Positions 14,231-14,264 of a stretch of 14,264 bases of DNA are shown here, in pieces (the stretch's first letter is position 1; each line of letters opens with the position of its first letter). Source of the DNA: CAYUXU01 sp964489695 (lineage in GTDB: Bacteria; Bacillota_I; Bacilli_A; Erysipelotrichales; Erysipelotrichaceae); contig CAZAZP010000022.1 in assembly GCA_964489695.1 (NCBI GenBank), forward strand, positions 1 to 14,264, in the 5' to 3' direction. Both the position numbers and the translations under genes were made by a program. Under the pieces are notes generated by a model. That model did no database searches, was not told where the DNA came from, and worked only from the letters and a program-made list of their open reading frames with translations.

Positions 14231-14264
14231 GGGTTGAAACTTTACTGCTGTGCCATAAACAATG
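14225..14264 (-). CDS. Possible C-terminal end of a convergent gene (partial)
   Basis: The minus strand from the window edge reads open as IVYGTAVKFQPK and stops with TAA at 14227-14225. The stop lies in the shared terminator palindrome, as would be expected for a gene converging on gcvPB. Twelve residues are too few for identification, and an open frame of this length is easily chance. Confidence 0.35.
   Translation of the reverse strand, partial: IVYGTAVKFQPK

Overview
The window looks like chromosome of a low-GC Gram-positive bacterium (Bacillota, probably Bacilli-like). The evidence is AT-rich sequence, strong AGGAGG-type ribosome binding sites, canonical sigma-A style promoters, a guanine riboswitch with an intrinsic terminator, a glycine decarboxylase split into two subunits (GcvPA and GcvPB), and a lipoteichoic-acid-synthase-like protein. 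I cannot name the genus. I see no insertion sequence, phage gene, tRNA, rRNA or CRISPR array. All large genes appear intact.

Region 1 (65-3756, minus strand) is a three-gene operon. It encodes a membrane-anchored DUF4430 (transcobalamin-C-like) protein, an ECF-transporter S component, and a class II adenosylcobalamin-dependent ribonucleotide reductase (nrdJ). The natural reading is that the first two genes capture and import a corrinoid that the third needs as cofactor. A strong promoter is followed by a roughly 155-nt leader that can fold into a multi-helix structure and ends in hairpins with a U-run. I could not match the leader to a riboswitch class I know; in particular the usual cobalamin-box motif is not apparent.

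Region 2 (3806-8321) is a cell-envelope group: an acyltransferase-3 membrane protein (minus), a small DUF1294 membrane protein (plus), an LtaS-like phosphoglycerol transferase (minus), and a sugar-transfer-associated ATP-grasp protein (plus). The last two are divergent, with a promoter for each in a 115-bp gap. The DUF1294 gene and the LtaS-like gene converge and share stop-codon bases.

Region 3 (8339-9916) is a purine permease of the NCS2/AzgA (PbuG) type. It is preceded by a guanine-class purine riboswitch with a readable termination/antitermination switch and followed by a strong terminator.

Region 4 (9947-14230) is a compact gcvT-gcvH-gcvPA-gcvPB operon for glycine cleavage. It has its own promoter, a short leader with no glycine riboswitch, and an inverted repeat over the -10 box. 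It ends in a symmetric terminator facing what may be the last codons of a convergent gene. No dihydrolipoamide dehydrogenase or lipoate ligase gene lies in the window.

Regions 1, 3 and 4 share a nucleotide-supply theme: deoxynucleotides, purine uptake, and methylene-tetrahydrofolate for purine and thymidylate synthesis. That link is inference from proximity only.
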